Source: Glycomyces sp. YM15 (GTDB lineage: Bacteria > Actinomycetota > Actinomycetes > Mycobacteriales > Micromonosporaceae). Taken from it: 64,000 nucleotides of DNA. The notes under the pieces were generated by a model, which was given only the letters and a program-made list of their open reading frames with translations, did no database searches and was not told the origin of the DNA. The position numbers were made by a program, and so were the translations under genes. How positions within the stretch are numbered: the stretch's first letter is position 1; the number at the start of each line of letters is the position of its first letter. The DNA lies in assembly GCF_016918015.1 (NCBI RefSeq), contig NZ_JAERMK010000015.1:73133-137132 (forward strand). The letters run 5' to 3'. Shown here one piece after another: positions 62,691 to 64,000 of this stretch.

Positions 62691-63545
62691 ATGACACGCG
62701 TGGCAGTCACCGGCGGCAGCGGCAAACTCGGACGCGCCTGCGTCCGCGACCTGATCGAGCACGGCTACGAGGTCGTCAACTTCGACCGCGCCCCCTCGCC
62801 CGACAACCTGGCGCCTTTCCTCCAGATCGACCTCACCGACCACGGCCAGGTCGCCTCCGCCCTCACCGGCGTCGACGACCGCTACGACCGCCTCGACGCC
62901 GTCGTCCACCTCGCCGCCATCCCCGCCCCCGGCCTGCGCCCCAACTCGGCGATCTTCCACAACAACATGCTCAGCACCTACAACGTCTTCGCCGCCGCCA
63001 AGACCGCCGGCATCGACAACATCGTCTGGGCCTCGAGCGAAACCGTCCTCGGCCTCCCCTTCGAGACCCCGCCGCCCTACCTCCCGGTCGACGAGGAGTA
63101 CGCCCCCCGCCCCGAATCCACCTACTCCCTCGTCAAGACCCTCGAAGAGACCATGGTCGACCAGCTCTGCCGCTGGAACCCCGGCCTCAAGGCCACCGGC
63201 CTGCGCTTCTCGAACGTCATGTACGTCGAGGACTACGCGGCCTTCCCGGCCTTCAACGACGACCCGACCCTCCGCAACTGGAACCTCTGGTCCTATATCG
63301 ACGCCAGGGACGGCGCGCTGGCGATCCGCCTCGGCCTCGAACGCGAAGGCACCGGCAAGGAGGTCTTCGTGATCGCCTCGCCCGACACCGTGATGACCAC
63401 GCCCACACCGGAACTCGTGCAGACCCACTACCCGGACCTCGAACTCAAGCGCCCGGTCGAAGGCCACGAGACGCTCCTGTCGATCGACAAGGCCCGCAGG
63501 ATTCTCGGCTACGACCCGAAGCACACCTGGCGCGACCACGTGTGA
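62691..63545 (+). CDS. NAD-dependent epimerase/dehydratase (extended SDR)
   Basis: 284 residues from the ATG at 62691. NAD loop VTGGSGKLGRACV (about residues 6-18), HLAAIPAP, catalytic Ser/Tyr/Lys (WASSETV and STYSLVKTLEE, Y-x3-K), and a C-terminal sugar-nucleotide-type domain. It may act on a nucleotide sugar or a sugar acid; uronate dehydrogenases have a similar layout. It is a single gene ended by a 14-bp hairpin. Confidence 0.92.
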   Translation: MTRVAVTGGSGKLGRACVRDLIEHGYEVVNFDRAPSPDNLAPFLQIDLTDHGQVASALTGVDDRYDRLDAVVHLAAIPAPGLRPNSAIFHNNMLSTYNVFAAAKTAGIDNIVWASSETVLGLPFETPPPYLPVDEEYAPRPESTYSLVKTLEETMVDQLCRWNPGLKATGLRFSNVMYVEDYAAFPAFNDDPTLRNWNLWSYIDARDGALAIRLGLEREGTGKEVFVIASPDTVMTTPTPELVQTHYPDLELKRPVEGHETLLSIDKARRILGYDPKHTWRDHV

Positions 63546-63551
63546 GCGCGA

Positions 63552-63583
63552 CGGAAGGGCGGGGCCGAAGCCCCGCCCTTCCG
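63552..63583. terminator. Bidirectional hairpin after the epimerase gene
   Basis: Perfect 14-bp stem (63552-63565 with 63570-63583), loop CGAA, between convergent genes. Confidence 0.8.
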
Positions 63584-63600
63584 CCTCCGCGGGCGCGCGC

Positions 63601-64000
63601 TCAGCCCGCGATCAGCTCCTGCGCCTTGACCGTGTAGTCCCGGATCTGGTCCTGCCAGGTGTACGTGTCCACCTCGATCGCCGTATAGTGCTCGGCCACA
63701 ACGGTGTCGTAAGTGGACGCCGCGGTCTCGCGGTAGCCCGTCCCGTCGCCGCAGTCGGCGAACGCCACCGCCATCTCGATCTCATACGCGCGCTTCCCCT
63801 CGAAGTCGGCGGGCACGTCCGCGGGCAGGTCGGGAGCGGGCGGGTTCGTGTCCGCGACCGCCTCCTCGCCCGGCGGCACCCCCTCGTCGAACGGCTCGCC
63901 CGTGTACAGCATCGCGGAGTAGTCGCTCATCACGAGCCGCCCGGTGTCGTTGAACTCCCAACCGGCGTAGCCGGCCTCGGTGATGCAGTCGAGGAAGACG
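63601..64000 (-). CDS. Partial gene running off the window end, unknown function
   Basis: The C-terminal 132 residues of a protein whose start lies beyond 64000. The frame stays open to the edge and reads FLDCITEAGYAGWEFNDTG just before the internal GTG/ATG near 63930, so those are not the true start. It is acidic, has two Cys (LDCITE and FADCGDG) about 78 residues apart, and a Pro-rich middle, suggesting an exported or lipoprotein domain. No family is recognised. Confidence 0.75.
   Translation of the reverse strand, partial: VFLDCITEAGYAGWEFNDTGRLVMSDYSAMLYTGEPFDEGVPPGEEAVADTNPPAPDLPADVPADFEGKRAYEIEMAVAFADCGDGTGYRETAASTYDTVVAEHYTAIEVDTYTWQDQIRDYTVKAQELIAG

Overview
The window is a chromosomal segment of a high-GC actinobacterium. 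Evidence: WhiB, the MtrA-MtrB-LpqB signalling set, the mismatch endonuclease NucS, MoeZ, DUF3107/DUF3152/DUF3499 proteins, dense GTG and TTG starts, and ATGA start/stop overlaps. From memory of gene order, two blocks match mycobacterial neighbourhoods: moeZ - DUF3152 - TetR - DUF3107 (Rv3206c to Rv3208A), and manA - SIS protein - manB - DUF3499 / Rv3259-like protein - whiB2 - GDP-mannose pyrophosphorylase, with ahcY and mtrAB nearby. A Glycomycetales-type organism is possible, but the genus cannot be fixed from sequence alone.

Layout. 0.1-5.4 kb: an Rpn-like nuclease gene, then a tightly overlapping MoxR/DUF58/DUF4129 membrane operon. 5.4-11 kb: type II NADH dehydrogenase, then mtrA-mtrB-lpqB. 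11-17.7 kb: DUF3107 and a TetR regulator facing a Gln/Pro-rich repeat protein, alpha/beta hydrolase, DUF3152 metallopeptidase and MoeZ. 17.8-19.8 kb: two tandem exported beta-lactamase-fold proteins. 19.9-23 kb: ahcY, a candidate small RNA and a double-GNAT acetyltransferase. 22.8-30.7 kb: GDP-mannose supply genes (manA, manB, manC) with a SIS protein, Trm112-like protein, DUF3499, Rv3259-like protein and a long WhiB. 30.9-37.6 kb: GH36 alpha-galactosidase, a small membrane protein, NucS, a quinone reductase and an Hsp70-like/PASTA membrane protein. 37.6-42.5 kb: hydrolase/TetR divergent pair with clear operators, then a 1,092-residue DUF4132 protein. 42.5-52.4 kb: a complete sugar import and catabolism locus (ROK regulator and aldo/keto reductase facing an oxidoreductase, ABC transporter and two TIM-barrel isomerases). 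52.4-54 kb: a repeat-rich stretch with no gene I can support. 54-58.9 kb: PadR pair, a P-loop kinase and an MFS/XRE divergent pair. 59-62.6 kb: MBL hydrolase and an arsenic-type ArsR/ArsO/MFS module. 62.7-64 kb: an NAD-dependent epimerase and a truncated gene at the window edge.

Most unusual signals: (1) a short dispersed repeat (core GACGCTTGCGAGCCGT) at several gene boundaries, one copy forming a hairpin inside the moxR coding end and another apparently inserted at a start codon with a 6-bp duplication; (2) three minus-strand genes (DUF3107, TetR, ahcY) whose 3' ends, stop codon included, are repeated in tandem downstream; (3) a near-consensus promoter, about 120 nt of structured sequence and a T-tailed terminator between ahcY and its divergent neighbour, which looks like a small RNA or attenuated leader.
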